From assembly GCF_010731715.1 (NCBI RefSeq), contig NZ_AP022587.1:4340001-4404000 (forward strand): a stretch of 64,000 bases of DNA, given 5' to 3'. The position numbers were made by a program, and so were the translations under genes. Under the pieces are notes generated by a model. That model was given only the letters and a program-made list of their open reading frames with translations. It was not told the DNA's origin and ran no database searches. This stretch comes from Mycobacterium stomatepiae (lineage in GTDB: Bacteria; Actinomycetota; Actinomycetes; Mycobacteriales; Mycobacteriaceae). Shown here one piece after another: positions 43,124 through 50,668 of this stretch. The stretch's first letter is position 1; each line of letters starts with the position of its first letter.

Positions 43124-43234
43124 CTGGCCTCCCGGGTGCCACGTCGCGCTCCGCAGTGCGCAGGTTCTTTTGCGAGACTAGCCTGATTGGTCGGGGGCAG
43201 GTGTTGAGGTCTTCTTCTTCTCGCAGTTCGCAAG

Positions 43235-43253
43235 GCAGGTTAGGCTTGCACCA
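43235..43253. promoter_or_regulatory. IdeR-box-like sequence between rsbR and rsfB
   Basis: GCAGGTTAGGCTTGCACCA matches the 19-bp iron-regulator consensus TWAGGTTAGSCTWACCTWA at 13 positions, including an unbroken core AGGTTAGGCTT. The right half is poor, so function is doubtful. Confidence 0.25.
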
Positions 43254-43281
43254 CACTTAAGGCCCGGACGAAGGATCGCCA

Positions 43282-43650
43282 TTGTCAGCTCCTGATTCGA
43301 TTACCACGTTGGTCGCGGACCACGATGGGGTGTCCGTGGTCAGTGTCAGCGGTGAAATCGATTTGGTCACCGCCCCGGCCCTGGAACAAGCCATCGGTGC
43401 GGTCGTCGCGGAAGGGCCGACGGCGCTGGTCATCGACCTGTCCGCGGTGGAGTTTCTCGGCTCGGTCGGGCTGAAGATCCTGGCGGCGACTTACGAGAAA
43501 CTCGGCAAGTCGGCGGAGTTCGGGGTGGTCGCGCGGGGTCCGGCGACCAGACGCCCGATCCACCTGACCGGCCTGGACAAGACGTTCCCGCTGTACCCGA
43601 CGCTGGACGACGCGTTGACCGGCGTGCGAGACGGCAAACTCAACCGCTGA
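43282..43650 (+). CDS. rsfB: Anti-anti-sigma factor RsfB
   Basis: 122 aa STAS protein, length and sequence close to M. tuberculosis Rv3687c RsfB, which antagonises the SigF anti-sigma factor UsfX. The phosphorylatable serine region is LVIDLSAVEFLGSVGLKILAAT. TTG start with AAGGA 7 bases upstream matches the remembered MSAPDSIT start. Divergent from the stressosome operon, which is the obvious upstream controller. Confidence 0.92.
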   Translation: MSAPDSITTLVADHDGVSVVSVSGEIDLVTAPALEQAIGAVVAEGPTALVIDLSAVEFLGSVGLKILAATYEKLGKSAEFGVVARGPATRRPIHLTGLDKTFPLYPTLDDALTGVRDGKLNR

Positions 43651-43669
43651 CGCCACCGCCCCGCCGCAC

Positions 43670-44170
43670 ATGGATGTCGACCACCCGGAAGACGACCAGC
43701 GGTGGGATCGCACCAAGCGCGGGGAAACCGATACCGAGCGGCTGGACCGCAACTGGAACAGCCTGTTGCAGGAATTGCGCGTGGTGCAGACCGGCGTGCA
43801 ATTGCTCACCGGCTTCCTCCTGACGCTCCCGTTCCAGCAGCGGTTCGACGTTCTCAGCGACGAAATGCGGGCGGTGTACCTGGCGACGGTGGGATTTTCG
43901 GTGGGCGCAACTGTGCTGCTGATCGCCCCGGTCGGTATCCATCGGCTGCTGTTCCGGCGCCATCGGCTGCGGGTGTTGGTATCGGCCGCACACCGATGCG
44001 CCTATGCCGGGCTGGCTCTGCTCGGACTGGCGCTGACCGGAGTGACGGTCATCATTTTCGTCGCGGTCGCCGATACCACCGCGGGATTGATTGCGGGAGC
44101 GTGTGCGCTCACGCTCTTCACCTGCTTTTGGTGGTTGCTCCCGCTGTCGCTGCGCACCCACGGACGGTAG
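43670..44170 (+). CDS. DUF6328-type membrane protein
   Basis: 166 aa with four predicted helices (LLTGFLLTLPF, YLATVGFSVGATVLLIAPVGIHR, AGLALLGLALTGVTVIIFVAVAD, LIAGACALTLFTCFWWLLPL). The conserved ELRVVQTGVQLLTGFLLTLPFQQRF segment is the DUF6328 hallmark. Follows rsfB by 19 bases and is probably co-transcribed. Function unknown. Confidence 0.75.
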   Translation: MDVDHPEDDQRWDRTKRGETDTERLDRNWNSLLQELRVVQTGVQLLTGFLLTLPFQQRFDVLSDEMRAVYLATVGFSVGATVLLIAPVGIHRLLFRRHRLRVLVSAAHRCAYAGLALLGLALTGVTVIIFVAVADTTAGLIAGACALTLFTCFWWLLPLSLRTHGR

Positions 44171-44845
44171 TCAGCGGCCGCGCGCCAAGGCGGCGACGCG
44201 GGTGGACTCCAGATGATCGAGGAGGTCCTGCGGGTCGGCGAAGATAGGCGGGGCCCCGGCTGTCTGCAGTTCGGTATCGGCGATGCCGCCGCTCCGCACT
44301 CCGATGCACGGCACTCCAGCCTCCTTGGCGGCGTGTGCATCCCAGACCGCGTCCCCGACGAACACGGCGTCCGCGGCCGCCACCCCCGCCCGGCCCAGCG
44401 CCACCTGCACGATGCCCGGCTCGGGTTTTGCGGTGTCGACGTCGCGGGACGACGTCGTCGCCGCGATCACCTCATCGCAACCGAGCACCTTGCGCAGCAT
44501 CTCGAGTTCGTCCTCGGGCGCCGAACTCGCCAATATCACCTGCAGGCCCAGATCGGCGACGCGGTGCAGCAGCTCCCGGGCGCCCGGTAATGGCGCGAGC
44601 AGGGGCGAGATCTCCCGGTAGTACCGGCTGTGCGCATCGCTGAGCCGGTCCTGCACCTCGGCCGGCGCGTCGTCGGAAAGGGTGCGTACCAACTTGGAGC
44701 CGTCCATGCCGATGCCGCGGTGGATCCTCCAGGCCGCGACCGAGATGCCTTCGGACTCAAAGGCTCGTTGCCACGCATAGACGTGCAAGTAGTTCGAATC
44801 GACCAGGGTTCCGTCCACGTCGAACAGCACAGCGGGAGCATTCAT
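44171..44845 (-). CDS. HAD-superfamily hydrolase (phosphatase/phosphoglucomutase-like)
   Basis: 224 aa. Motif I DVDGTLVDSN at residue 9, motif II in VILASSAPEDELEM, motif III lysine in TAKPEPGIVQ, motif IV VFVGDAVWD. The cap domain between I and II is the C1 helical type. Substrate not predictable. Convergent with the DUF6328 gene (adjacent stops). Confidence 0.85.
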   Translation of the reverse strand: MNAPAVLFDVDGTLVDSNYLHVYAWQRAFESEGISVAAWRIHRGIGMDGSKLVRTLSDDAPAEVQDRLSDAHSRYYREISPLLAPLPGARELLHRVADLGLQVILASSAPEDELEMLRKVLGCDEVIAATTSSRDVDTAKPEPGIVQVALGRAGVAAADAVFVGDAVWDAHAAKEAGVPCIGVRSGGIADTELQTAGAPPIFADPQDLLDHLESTRVAALARGR

Positions 44846-44986
44846 GGCTGCGGCATACCCGCCCGGCGGCCGCTCGACACGACACCGAGCCGTTCAGTCC
44901 TGCGTGCCGTTTATACGGCGTTGAACCATCCGCATCCACTCAACGTGAATGGTGTTAATCTGCAACATGATTCGCGAGGAGTTGGG

Positions 44987-45277
44987 ATGGGTTATCTGGT
45001 TGACCAGGCACGGATCACGCGTGCGCACGCTGGCGAAACGCCGAAAACAGCCGGTGGTTTGGTCGCGGTCGCCTTCGCGGCGGTTGCTCTGGGTGCCGAG
45101 CTGTATGAATTGACGTTCGGTGACGTACGCATCGGATTGGTAGCGGCGATTTTCGCCGCCGTCTGCAGCGTTGCGGGCCTGGGCTGGCTGAACTACGGCT
45201 CGCGTCGTGTCCACGGGGCGCAACCGCAGGTCGTGGCCGGGAGATCGAACGCCCCGGCGCCGTGGCAGAGCCACTGA
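44987..45277 (+). CDS. UsfY-family small membrane protein
   Basis: 96 aa: MGYLVDQARITRAHAGETPKTAGG then two hydrophobic helices and a basic tail. The RxTRxHAGE motif followed by two helices matches UsfY, encoded at the head of the sigF operon in mycobacteria. AGGAG lies 7 bases before the ATG. Close to rsfB and the stressosome, so a SigF-regulon role is plausible but inferred. Confidence 0.65.
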   Translation: MGYLVDQARITRAHAGETPKTAGGLVAVAFAAVALGAELYELTFGDVRIGLVAAIFAAVCSVAGLGWLNYGSRRVHGAQPQVVAGRSNAPAPWQSH

Positions 45278-45434
45278 TCGCGTTCGCTCGGCGTCCGAAG
45301 AAGGGGAATTTCGTTCGTCCAATTTTCTTATGTTTGACACGGTGTGGGGCGCAGTCGAACGGGGTACCGCCATTGCCGACGGGGGAGTACATCGGACGTG
45401 CGTCATCCCGCCATCCTGCGAGGAAGGTATGCCC

Positions 45435-45728
45435 ATGAAGACCGTAAGCGATTACGACGCACGTCGCGTGACCGATGCCGACAGCCAGGAGCCCGCCGAG
45501 CTGCGCCAGCTGGATGCCGGTTCGTCCACCGCGGTTGTCGATGAGGACCCTAACGATGTGCACTTCTACGAGCTGCCCGGTGCGGATCTGTCCGGCGAGG
45601 AACTGGCCGTGACGGTGATTCCGCAGCGGTCTGACGAATTCACCTGCTCGAGTTGCTTCCTGGTTCAGCACCGACACCGGATGCTGCTGTCCAGCTCGGG
45701 GCGGCCCGTATGTACGGATTGTGCGTAG
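45435..45728 (+). CDS. DUF4193 zinc-ribbon-like protein
   Basis: 97 aa, acidic: ELPGADLSGEELAVTVIPQRSDEFTCSSCFLVQHRHRM...CTDCA. The two CxxC pairs form a probable zinc site; the sequence fits the actinobacterial DUF4193 family. The ATG at 45435 has AGGAAGG at proper spacing, unlike the ATG at 45429. Function unknown. Confidence 0.85.
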   Translation: MKTVSDYDARRVTDADSQEPAELRQLDAGSSTAVVDEDPNDVHFYELPGADLSGEELAVTVIPQRSDEFTCSSCFLVQHRHRMLLSSSGRPVCTDCA

Positions 45729-45752
45729 TGCGCCGCGAAATACAATCGAAGG

Positions 45753-46133
45753 ATGCACGGCGTTTTAGTTTTTGACGGTCGGTGCGGGGTCTGCACTCGG
45801 GCGGTCAACGCGCTGGTCCGGTGGGATCGGACGGGCATGCTGCGCATCGAGCCGATGCAGACACCCGGGATGGCCGACCGACTCGGCGTTACCGACGAAC
45901 GAATGCTCGAATCCGCATGGTGGGTGGATTCTTCCGGCGCGATCGTGGCCGGGGCGCATGCGATGAACGCGGCACTGTCCGTGGCGTTGGGGACCCGCGT
46001 CCCGCTGTGGATCTATCGGATCCCGGGCGTTGGTGCGCTGCAGAACGCCATCTACCACTGGGTTTCGGCGCACCGCTATCGCTTCCGCGGAGCCACGCCA
46101 CTGTGCGAGGCCGAGCCGGAGCGGTGTGCGTAG
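45753..46133 (+). CDS. DCC-family (DUF393) thiol-disulfide oxidoreductase-like protein
   Basis: 126 aa. VFDGRCGVCTRAVNALVRWD carries the DxxCxxC family signature at residues 8-15. ALQNAIYHWVSAHRYRFRG is the typical C-terminal motif. Possible redox role; 24 bases after the DUF4193 gene. Confidence 0.85.
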   Translation: MHGVLVFDGRCGVCTRAVNALVRWDRTGMLRIEPMQTPGMADRLGVTDERMLESAWWVDSSGAIVAGAHAMNAALSVALGTRVPLWIYRIPGVGALQNAIYHWVSAHRYRFRGATPLCEAEPERCA

Positions 46134-46181
46134 CCGAAATACGTTCTGGGCGTGCGGTTTCGATCCGCGACGGCGCGCAGT

Positions 46182-46757
46182 CTAATTCTGCGCCCACTCC
46201 CGCCCGCATATGCGGCACTGACGGATGACCGTCGACCATTGCGGCTCACCTTCGACGGGCTGGCGAACCAGATGAGTGGACATGTCGCCGCAACCGGGGC
46301 AGGCGCAGGTCGCGAGGTACGGCTCGGCGGGCTGCCCGTTCATCAGGTATCGGTTTTCCGCTCGCGAGTACGGCGCAATCGACAGGCGCTCCGGACGGGG
46401 TCCGGCCTTCGGAGTGTCGAACCATAGGAGGCCACAGACCACCATGGCGACGGCCCCGAAGATGGCGACGATCACCAACGGAATGTTCCAAGGCCAGTTC
46501 GGCGGGATCGGGGTGAGCGCGAGAAGCAGCATCATGGCGGAGATCAGGAAACTGATAATCGTGCCAGGCTTGGCGAATCGGTAGCCGCCGACCTGCATCG
46601 CCTCCCATACGTCGATCTCCTGCTGGCGTTGCGCAACCTCTAAAAGAGTTGGGTGGTAAGGAAATCCGACGCCCGACGGAGGCTCGGCGCAGCCGGCCAA
46701 GCGCTCACACGTCTCCCGCTGCTCGGAAACCGGCCTGACCAACGCCATGCGGCCCAA
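46182..46757 (-). CDS. Two-TM protein with C-terminal zinc-binding motif, unknown
   Basis: 191 aa. Two membrane helices (IISFLISAMMLLLALTPI and IPLVIVAIFGAVAMVVCGLLWF) are followed by a soluble tail with CACPGCGDMST and RQCRICGREWAQN, a four-cysteine zinc-ribbon pattern. N-terminal region contains two further cysteines. I do not recognise the family. Confidence 0.65.
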   Translation of the reverse strand: MGRMALVRPVSEQRETCERLAGCAEPPSGVGFPYHPTLLEVAQRQQEIDVWEAMQVGGYRFAKPGTIISFLISAMMLLLALTPIPPNWPWNIPLVIVAIFGAVAMVVCGLLWFDTPKAGPRPERLSIAPYSRAENRYLMNGQPAEPYLATCACPGCGDMSTHLVRQPVEGEPQWSTVIRQCRICGREWAQN

Positions 46758-47100
46758 TTTTAGTGCGCGGTGCCCGCCTCGGCGAGGCGGCGGTTGCTGA
46801 ACGCGTCGTGGCCATGGCCCACGCCAGGTACGCCCGCGGCGGCGCGAGCAAACGCTGACAAAGCCCAGAGCGGGTGCAGGGAAGCGCCAGGGCGAGAACT
46901 TATAGTTTGTTGCCGCGGCCGGCGCAACTGCGTTTCGCTAGGCGTCGAGGGGAATCTTGCTGGATTTTGCAGCATCGCCGCCGGAAGGCAACTCAACCAG
47001 AACGTATTCCGGTCCCGGATCGCGGCCGTTCCCGGCCGCTGCAGCAGCTTGGAATACCTGAGCGACCGAAATACGTTGTGCAGCAGTCAGTTACGACTCA
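46758..47100. other. Non-coding stretch, no gene seen
   Basis: No frame here has a ribosome site, convincing composition or recognisable product. It precedes a PPE relic and may contain further decayed sequence. Confidence 0.5.
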
Positions 47101-47334
47101 TGGTTTGGTGAGCTGATCAGCTCGGCTTGGTATGGCCCGTCGTCGCCGGCGATGTTGGCCGCTGCCGCGCCATATCTCGCTTGGCTGAATACCACCGCGA
47201 TCCAGACGGAGCAGACGGGTGCGGCGTTTGCGATGATGTGGCCCCCGCCGGCCGTTGCGACCAATCGCACCGTGTTGGCGAACCTGTTGGCGTCCAACAT
47301 CTTCGGGCAACACACCGGTGATCGCGGCCATTGA
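47101..47334 (+). pseudogene. PPE-family gene relic
   Basis: The + frame reads SWFGELISSAWYGPSSPAM, AAAAPYLAWLNTTAIQTEQ, AAFAMMWPPPAVATNRTVLANLLASNIFGQ. This is the second half of a PPE domain (compare the family's AAAAPYxxWL and VPPPxVxANRxxLxxLxATNxxGQNTPAIA). About 12 residues are missing before AFAM, and a one-base loss after FGQ moves the next piece (NTPVIAAIEA) into another frame. The PPE start and any C-terminal domain are gone. Confidence 0.7.
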
Positions 47335-47357
47335 GGCCAGATCCACGCCCTCTCCGC

Positions 47358-48581
47358 TCAGTCGTGGATGCCGAGCGCCGCATTCTCTGCATCGGCGGGC
47401 CGGGGGCTCGTGTTCTCCGCGTTCAGGTTCCGGGCCGGTCGTAGCGCGGCCTGCACCACCAGACCCGCGGCCAGCGCCCAAAACGCAGCACTGATGCCGG
47501 CCAGGCTCAGGCCTGATGCAGCGACAACAAATGTGATCGCTGCCGGGGCACGCCCAGCGAGATCGGCCGAGCCGGACATGGCCGCTGCCAGTGACGAGCC
47601 CAGGGTGCTGAGCAGTCCGAGACCGGCGACCGCGCCGATCACCTCGGAGGGTGCTCCGGCGACGAGCGTGGTCAGCGCGGTGGTCAGCGCGGCCAGCACG
47701 AGGTAGGCCGCGCCGAACGCCGTCGCGGCCGGCCACCGCCGCGCCGGATCGCAATGTGCTTCGGGGGATGCCGGAACCGCCGCACTGATAGCGGCCAGGT
47801 TGATCGCGTGCCCGCCGAAGGGGGCGCCGGCTAGCGTGCCGAGCCCGGTGACCGTCATCGACTCCCGCCAGGGCACCCGATAGCCGTAGGAAACCATGAT
47901 CGCGACACCAGGAACATTCTGGGCGGCCATCGTGACGAGGTAGAGGGGCACCGTAACGCCGGCGACGGCGACCCAGCTTAGCCGCGCCGTGGTCCAGACT
48001 GGGTGTGGGAGCAACGGCCCGGATAGGTCAGCGTGGTGACTGAGTGCAATCACTGCCAGCGTGACCACGAAGGCCGCCGGCACCGCCCATCGGGTCGCGA
48101 ACCTGGCGAACACCAGCCAGGTCAACAAGATTGGTGTCACCTGCCAAGGGTGTGAGGCCAGCCCGCGCACTGGGCTCAGACACAGTTGCAGCACGACACC
48201 GGCGAGCATCGCTTGTGCGATCGGCGCCGGGATCGCCGTGATCAGCGCACCCATCCGCGGCCAGATACCGGTCAGCATTACCAGCGCCCCAGCGAGCAGG
48301 AATGCTCCGATGGCGGCTGGCCATCCGCCATGCACCCCTCCGGTGCTAACCAGCACTGCTGCGCCCGGTGTCGACCAGGCCAGCGTGATCGGGATCCGGT
48401 GCCGCAGGCTCAGCCACAGCGTGCCCAGGCCGACGGTGACGCACAGCGCCGCCAGTCCCGAAGTGGCCTGCGTGGGTGTTGCGCCCACCGCTTGCAGGCC
48501 GGCTATGACGACTGCGAACGCGCTCGTGTAGCCCACCAGGGCGATGTTTAGGCCGGCGTGAATCGGCTTGCGGGGTTCCAT
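47358..48581 (-). CDS. benE: BenE-type benzoate/H+ symporter family transporter
   Basis: 407 aa, about 12 membrane helices. GLNIALVGYTSAFAVVIAGLQAVGATPTQATSGLAALCV at the start, ITLAWSTPGAAVLVS and FGGHAINLAAISAAVPASPEAHCDPARRW are BenE-family signatures. Start ATG 48581, which lies inside the left arm of the operator shared with the divergent XRE-cupin gene. No benzoate catabolic genes are nearby, so the substrate is uncertain. Confidence 0.85.
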   Translation of the reverse strand: MEPRKPIHAGLNIALVGYTSAFAVVIAGLQAVGATPTQATSGLAALCVTVGLGTLWLSLRHRIPITLAWSTPGAAVLVSTGGVHGGWPAAIGAFLLAGALVMLTGIWPRMGALITAIPAPIAQAMLAGVVLQLCLSPVRGLASHPWQVTPILLTWLVFARFATRWAVPAAFVVTLAVIALSHHADLSGPLLPHPVWTTARLSWVAVAGVTVPLYLVTMAAQNVPGVAIMVSYGYRVPWRESMTVTGLGTLAGAPFGGHAINLAAISAAVPASPEAHCDPARRWPAATAFGAAYLVLAALTTALTTLVAGAPSEVIGAVAGLGLLSTLGSSLAAAMSGSADLAGRAPAAITFVVAASGLSLAGISAAFWALAAGLVVQAALRPARNLNAENTSPRPADAENAALGIHD

Positions 48582-48620
48582 AAACAGAACCTTAACCACA
48601 ATGTTCTGTTTATGGAACCC
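48573..48620. promoter_or_regulatory. Paired operator: 18-bp perfect inverted repeat between benE and the XRE-cupin gene
   Basis: Bases 48573-48590 are the exact reverse complement of 48603-48620, with a 12-base spacer. Each arm also has an internal GTTC-N8-GAAC dyad (GTTCTGTTTATGGAAC), the shape expected for one XRE dimer site. The left arm covers the benE start codon, so binding would block benE directly; the right arm lies 17 bases before the regulator's start. Confidence 0.8.
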
Positions 48621-48636
48621 TGGCTACGGTTAGAGC

Positions 48637-49182
48637 ATGGATGACGTGTCGGCGGTGGTGGGCGCCCGGGTGCGCGCTGAGCGACAGGCGCGCGGCTTTT
48701 CGCTCGCCGCGCTGTCGTCGGCGGCGGGCATCGGCAAGGGATCGCTATCGGAGATCGAGAACGGCGCGCGCAGTCCGACGCTGGGGACGCTGTACGCGGT
48801 CGCCGGCGCGCTGGGGCTGCCGCTGGCGACACTGCTTGACGGCCGCCGCGGAACGCGCGTCGCTGCAGAAGGGATCGTGGTCAGCCTGCTCGACGTCACC
48901 GAAGGTGAGCACGGCACCGTCGAGATCTATCGTCTGCAGCTCGGTGTCGGTGCCCGGCATCGTTCCGCCGCCCACGGCCGCGATGTCGTCGAGCATCTGC
49001 TCGTGACTTCGGGCAGGGCCGCCGTCGGGCGCGCCGGTGACGAGGTGGAGCTAGCCGCGGGTGCATCAACCGACTGGATCAGCGACGTGCCCCACACCTA
49101 CACTGCGCTCGACGACGCGCCGGTGGATGCCGTGCTGGTGATCCGCTCACCGCACCAAGCCGAGTCGACCAAGAAACCCTGA
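48637..49182 (+). CDS. XRE-family regulator with C-terminal cupin domain
   Basis: 181 aa. The N-terminal HTH (VGARVRAERQARGFSLAALSSAAGIGKGSLSEIENGARSPTLGTLYAVAGALGLPLATLL) is followed by a cupin sensor (residues ~85-170, GARHRSAAHGRDVVEHLLVTSGRAAVG). Such proteins repress a neighbouring transporter or catabolic gene and respond to a small ligand in the cupin. Divergent from benE, sharing the inverted-repeat operator. Confidence 0.88.
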   Translation: MDDVSAVVGARVRAERQARGFSLAALSSAAGIGKGSLSEIENGARSPTLGTLYAVAGALGLPLATLLDGRRGTRVAAEGIVVSLLDVTEGEHGTVEIYRLQLGVGARHRSAAHGRDVVEHLLVTSGRAAVGRAGDEVELAAGASTDWISDVPHTYTALDDAPVDAVLVIRSPHQAESTKKP

Positions 49183-49196
49183 CGCTGCGTTTCAGT

Positions 49197-49220
49197 GTTC
49201 TCGATATGCCTATCGAGAAC
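49197..49220 (+). terminator. Hairpin terminator after the XRE-cupin gene
   Basis: GTTCTCGAT (49197-49205) and ATCGAGAAC (49212-49220) pair perfectly over 9 bp with a 6-base loop, followed by CTGTTT. It ends 9 bases before attL. Confidence 0.7.
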
Positions 49221-49229
49221 CTGTTTGAT

Positions 49230-49276
49230 GGTCGGGGTGGCGGGATTTGAACCCACGGCCTCTTCGTCCCGAACGA
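49230..49276 (-). repeat. attL: 47-bp displaced 3' part of tRNA-Pro
   Basis: Identical over 47 bases to 60164-60210, which is the 3' part of the intact tRNA-Pro gene from the anticodon loop to the 3' end. It lacks the 5' half of a tRNA, so it is an attachment-site remnant. Confidence 0.92.
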
Positions 49277-49855
49277 CGGCGATCAGGGGTGATGGCCGAT
49301 GTCGGCTAGTGACGGAAATCAGCAAGAACGGGCTACTGATCGTGCCTTTTCTATCAATTGCCGTTGGATGTTAGCTACGGCCATCAACGGACGAAGCGTA
49401 CCGATCTGCGTACGCAGCGGCGGCGAATACTGGCCAAATGGCTCTCACAGCGGAGCGACCGCGACACGCCCGGACAATGCCGACATCCATCGGAATTGCC
49501 CACAACGAACTACACTCATGTGACTTCTCACCGTACCCCGCTAACCAGCGGGTATGTGCTACGCGCCGTCAGCGTGATCGCAGCAGACGGCCTTGTTCCG
49601 ATCGCAGCCGAATAGCTGCTGTTTTGAGATCCCCGGTGCCGCCGTGGTGGCAGCCTATGATCCAAGAAGTCCAGACCAAAGCCGGTTTGGGCCGGAGTTC
49701 TTGGTCTGGTACCTCTTGGCTGCTTGGTCGGCAGGCCTCGACGTTAACACCGGCATCTGCCGGGGGACTCGGCAACCCGCCGAATCCCGACCTTGGACTT
49801 CGTCGGCTTGCACGGATGGTCCGTGCACGCAGAAGAACCAAGGAACCCACCTGAC
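49277..49855. other. Element left end, no gene recognised
   Basis: Short frames exist on both strands but none has a ribosome site plus plausible composition. It may contain decayed sequence or the element's transfer/recognition signals; nothing specific is seen. Confidence 0.4.
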
Positions 49856-50470
49856 ATGACTGACCCCATTAGCACCAGCATCACGCTGGGCGGATTCGTC
49901 GAGTTCATTACGGCCAGCGCCAGCAGGCGCGTCACGGCTGTCCGCGATGTCGCCGAAATGCAGTTGTCGGACTACGAGCGGAGCCACGATTTCTATGCCG
50001 GAGTTCGTGACGCCATCACCCTCGGCGTGGCCAACGGCGACGACGAGCAGCGAGTGCGCCGTGCCGTCGAGAACTGCAACCCGCGTCGTCGTGAGCACTA
50101 CGAAGCAGTCGCCCAGGGCTGGGCAGCGTGGCGGCGCGGCAAGACACTGCGCGTGTTCTCGCAGCCTTTGGACTGGCAACAGCAAGGGCTAGAGGTCCGC
50201 GTGTCACCGAGATTCACATGGCAGGAACGACGGCAGTCGCACTTGGTATGGCCGTACTTCAAAGCTGATGAGTTGAGCGGCGACGCGACGCAGGCCGCCG
50301 TCCGCGTCATGGAGATGCTGTATCCCCAATCATTCGGTCGTCCCGCCGTCCTCGATGTACGTCGGGGACGGCTTCACCATCGCCGTGGCCGCAGCAACAA
50401 CATCGACGCATGGCTGGCTGGCGAAGCCTCGGCATTCCTGACGATTCTGGCGTCGATCGATGTGGCCTAG
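49856..50470 (+). CDS. Hypothetical protein of the element
   Basis: 204 aa soluble protein, MTDPISTSITLGGFVEFITASASRRVTAVRDVAEM at the start, rich in Arg, Asp and Trp (EHYEAVAQGWAAWRRGKTLRVF, DNNIDAW-like segment near the end). AAGGAA lies ~12 bases before the ATG. No motif or family recognised; actinobacterial island-type protein by look only. Confidence 0.55.
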   Translation: MTDPISTSITLGGFVEFITASASRRVTAVRDVAEMQLSDYERSHDFYAGVRDAITLGVANGDDEQRVRRAVENCNPRRREHYEAVAQGWAAWRRGKTLRVFSQPLDWQQQGLEVRVSPRFTWQERRQSHLVWPYFKADELSGDATQAAVRVMEMLYPQSFGRPAVLDVRRGRLHHRRGRSNNIDAWLAGEASAFLTILASIDVA

Positions 50471-50514
50471 CTCGCCGAGTTCTCGGCCCTAAGAGACGTC
50501 ACACGCAAAATTAC

Positions 50515-50550
50515 ATGGCCAACGCCACCATCATCGAGCGGCTGAGCTAG
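50515..50550 (+). pseudogene. Thiolase C-terminal tail fragment
   Basis: The frame reads MANATIIERLS then stop, the conserved C-terminus of mycobacterial FadA-type thiolases. Nothing thiolase-like precedes it. A second, longer thiolase remnant with the same tail lies at 52756-52923. Confidence 0.5.
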
Positions 50551-50668
50551 CCCCCGAGCTACCAGAGACTCCCGCGCTAGCGCCCGGCTAGCGTGTGGGT
50601 CTCCGGTAGGCGTCTCATTTCCGTGTCGTCAGTATGGACTCCGCTCAGCGGCACCTAAAGTCGTGCAC

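Noticed and set aside
49230..49276. Second tRNA-Pro gene
   Set aside because: Only the 3' part is present; the 5' half after the anticodon loop does not match any tRNA. It is attL.
49299..49615. Short frames at the left end of the element
   Set aside because: None has a Shine-Dalgarno or a plausible protein composition; several overlap on the same strand.
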